A stretch of 23,115 bases of DNA from Bacillota bacterium (GTDB lineage: Bacteria; Bacillota; Clostridia; Christensenellales; Aristaeellaceae), in the NCBI GenBank assembly GCA_023409955.1, contig JAEYQQ010000098.1:1-23115 (forward strand). Reading direction: 5' to 3'. How positions within the stretch are numbered: position 1 is the stretch's first letter; every line of letters begins with the position of its first letter. Below, in pieces: positions 22,938 to 23,115 of this stretch. The notes under the pieces were generated by a model. That model saw nothing but the letters and a program-made list of their open reading frames with translations. It was not told the origin of the DNA and searched no databases. The translations under genes were made by a program, and so were the position numbers.

Positions 22938-22990
22938 GTTAGTTACGACTAACTTAATGCATGATAGCATCACCAATCTCGCCCTGTCAA
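22938..22990 (-). promoter_or_regulatory. promoter and operator of the iron importer operon
   Basis: Minus strand: TTGACA (22990-22985), an 18-nt spacer and the extended -10 TGCTATCAT (-10 at 22966-22961). Directly downstream, at the expected start, lies the perfect palindrome GTTAGTTACGACTAAC (22938-22953; 6-bp arms, 4-nt spacer). A repressor there would stop transcription when the metal is plentiful. It is not a classic Fur box; the left side TTAAGTTAG resembles half of a DtxR/IdeR box, but the arm spacing differs. Confidence 0.75.
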
Positions 22991-23115
22991 GTCTTTTTCT
23001 GCCAGCTTTATCATTTTTGTGGTTGGCATGTTCAGCTTGGGTAGATAAACGATACTTTATTCTCGAAGGAAAATGGGAAGGACAGAATGATAGGTGCAAA
23101 AGCATAAAGATGAAT
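22991..23115. other. intergenic end of window, no gene seen
   Basis: The last 125 bases contain no reading frame with a ribosome binding site on either strand and no obvious hairpin. The open frame on the minus strand here covers the promoter and has no coding signs. Confidence 0.5.

Overview
The window looks like chromosomal DNA of a low-to-medium G+C Bacillota, most likely a Clostridia member. Supporting signs are strong AGGAGG-type ribosome binding sites before nearly every gene, TTGACA/TATAAT-like promoters, a YesM/YesN-type two-component pair, a YIEGIA protein with its small partner gene, a TRAM-less RlmD-type methylase and a YbjQ/UPF0145 protein. Species cannot be named from this. I see no rRNA, tRNA, CRISPR array, transposase or integrase.

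Left part (1-5300). On the minus strand there is the start of an AzgA-type purine permease that runs off the window, an orphan phage-type membrane protein, a DUF4886 SGNH-type hydrolase and a small conserved protein. On the plus strand, behind a strong promoter that carries a 10+10 bp palindrome, lies a large DUF2075 nuclease-helicase-like protein, followed by a GtrA-family membrane protein.

Middle left (5300-9900). A minus-strand run of small accessory enzymes: a SAM methyltransferase overlapping a GNAT acetyltransferase, a histidine-phosphatase gene broken by one frameshift, a glyoxalase/VOC protein and a second GNAT protein. A palindromic divergent control region separates this run from a plus-strand ArsB/CitM-type anion permease.

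Middle right (9900-17000). An A+T-rich Zn-dependent phospholipase C-like gene sits behind an RlmD-type rRNA methylase. Divergently, a probable operon encodes pyroglutamyl peptidase, a YesM-type sensor kinase and a YesN-type AraC response regulator. It converges on an Mrp/NBP35 Fe-S P-loop ATPase through a shared terminator.

Right part (17000-23115). A two-gene YIEGIA/capping-subunit operon, a YbjQ/UPF0145 gene, and a tightly coupled iron-siderophore type ABC importer (binding protein, two permeases, ATPase). The importer has overlapping genes, a good promoter and a palindrome at its predicted transcription start. Its binding protein has a signal peptide but no lipobox cysteine.

No clearly new multi-gene system stands out. 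The best leads are the palindrome-controlled nuclease-helicase gene, the missing lipobox, the frameshifted phosphatase, the sensor pair coupled to pcp, and several palindromes that sit on promoters.
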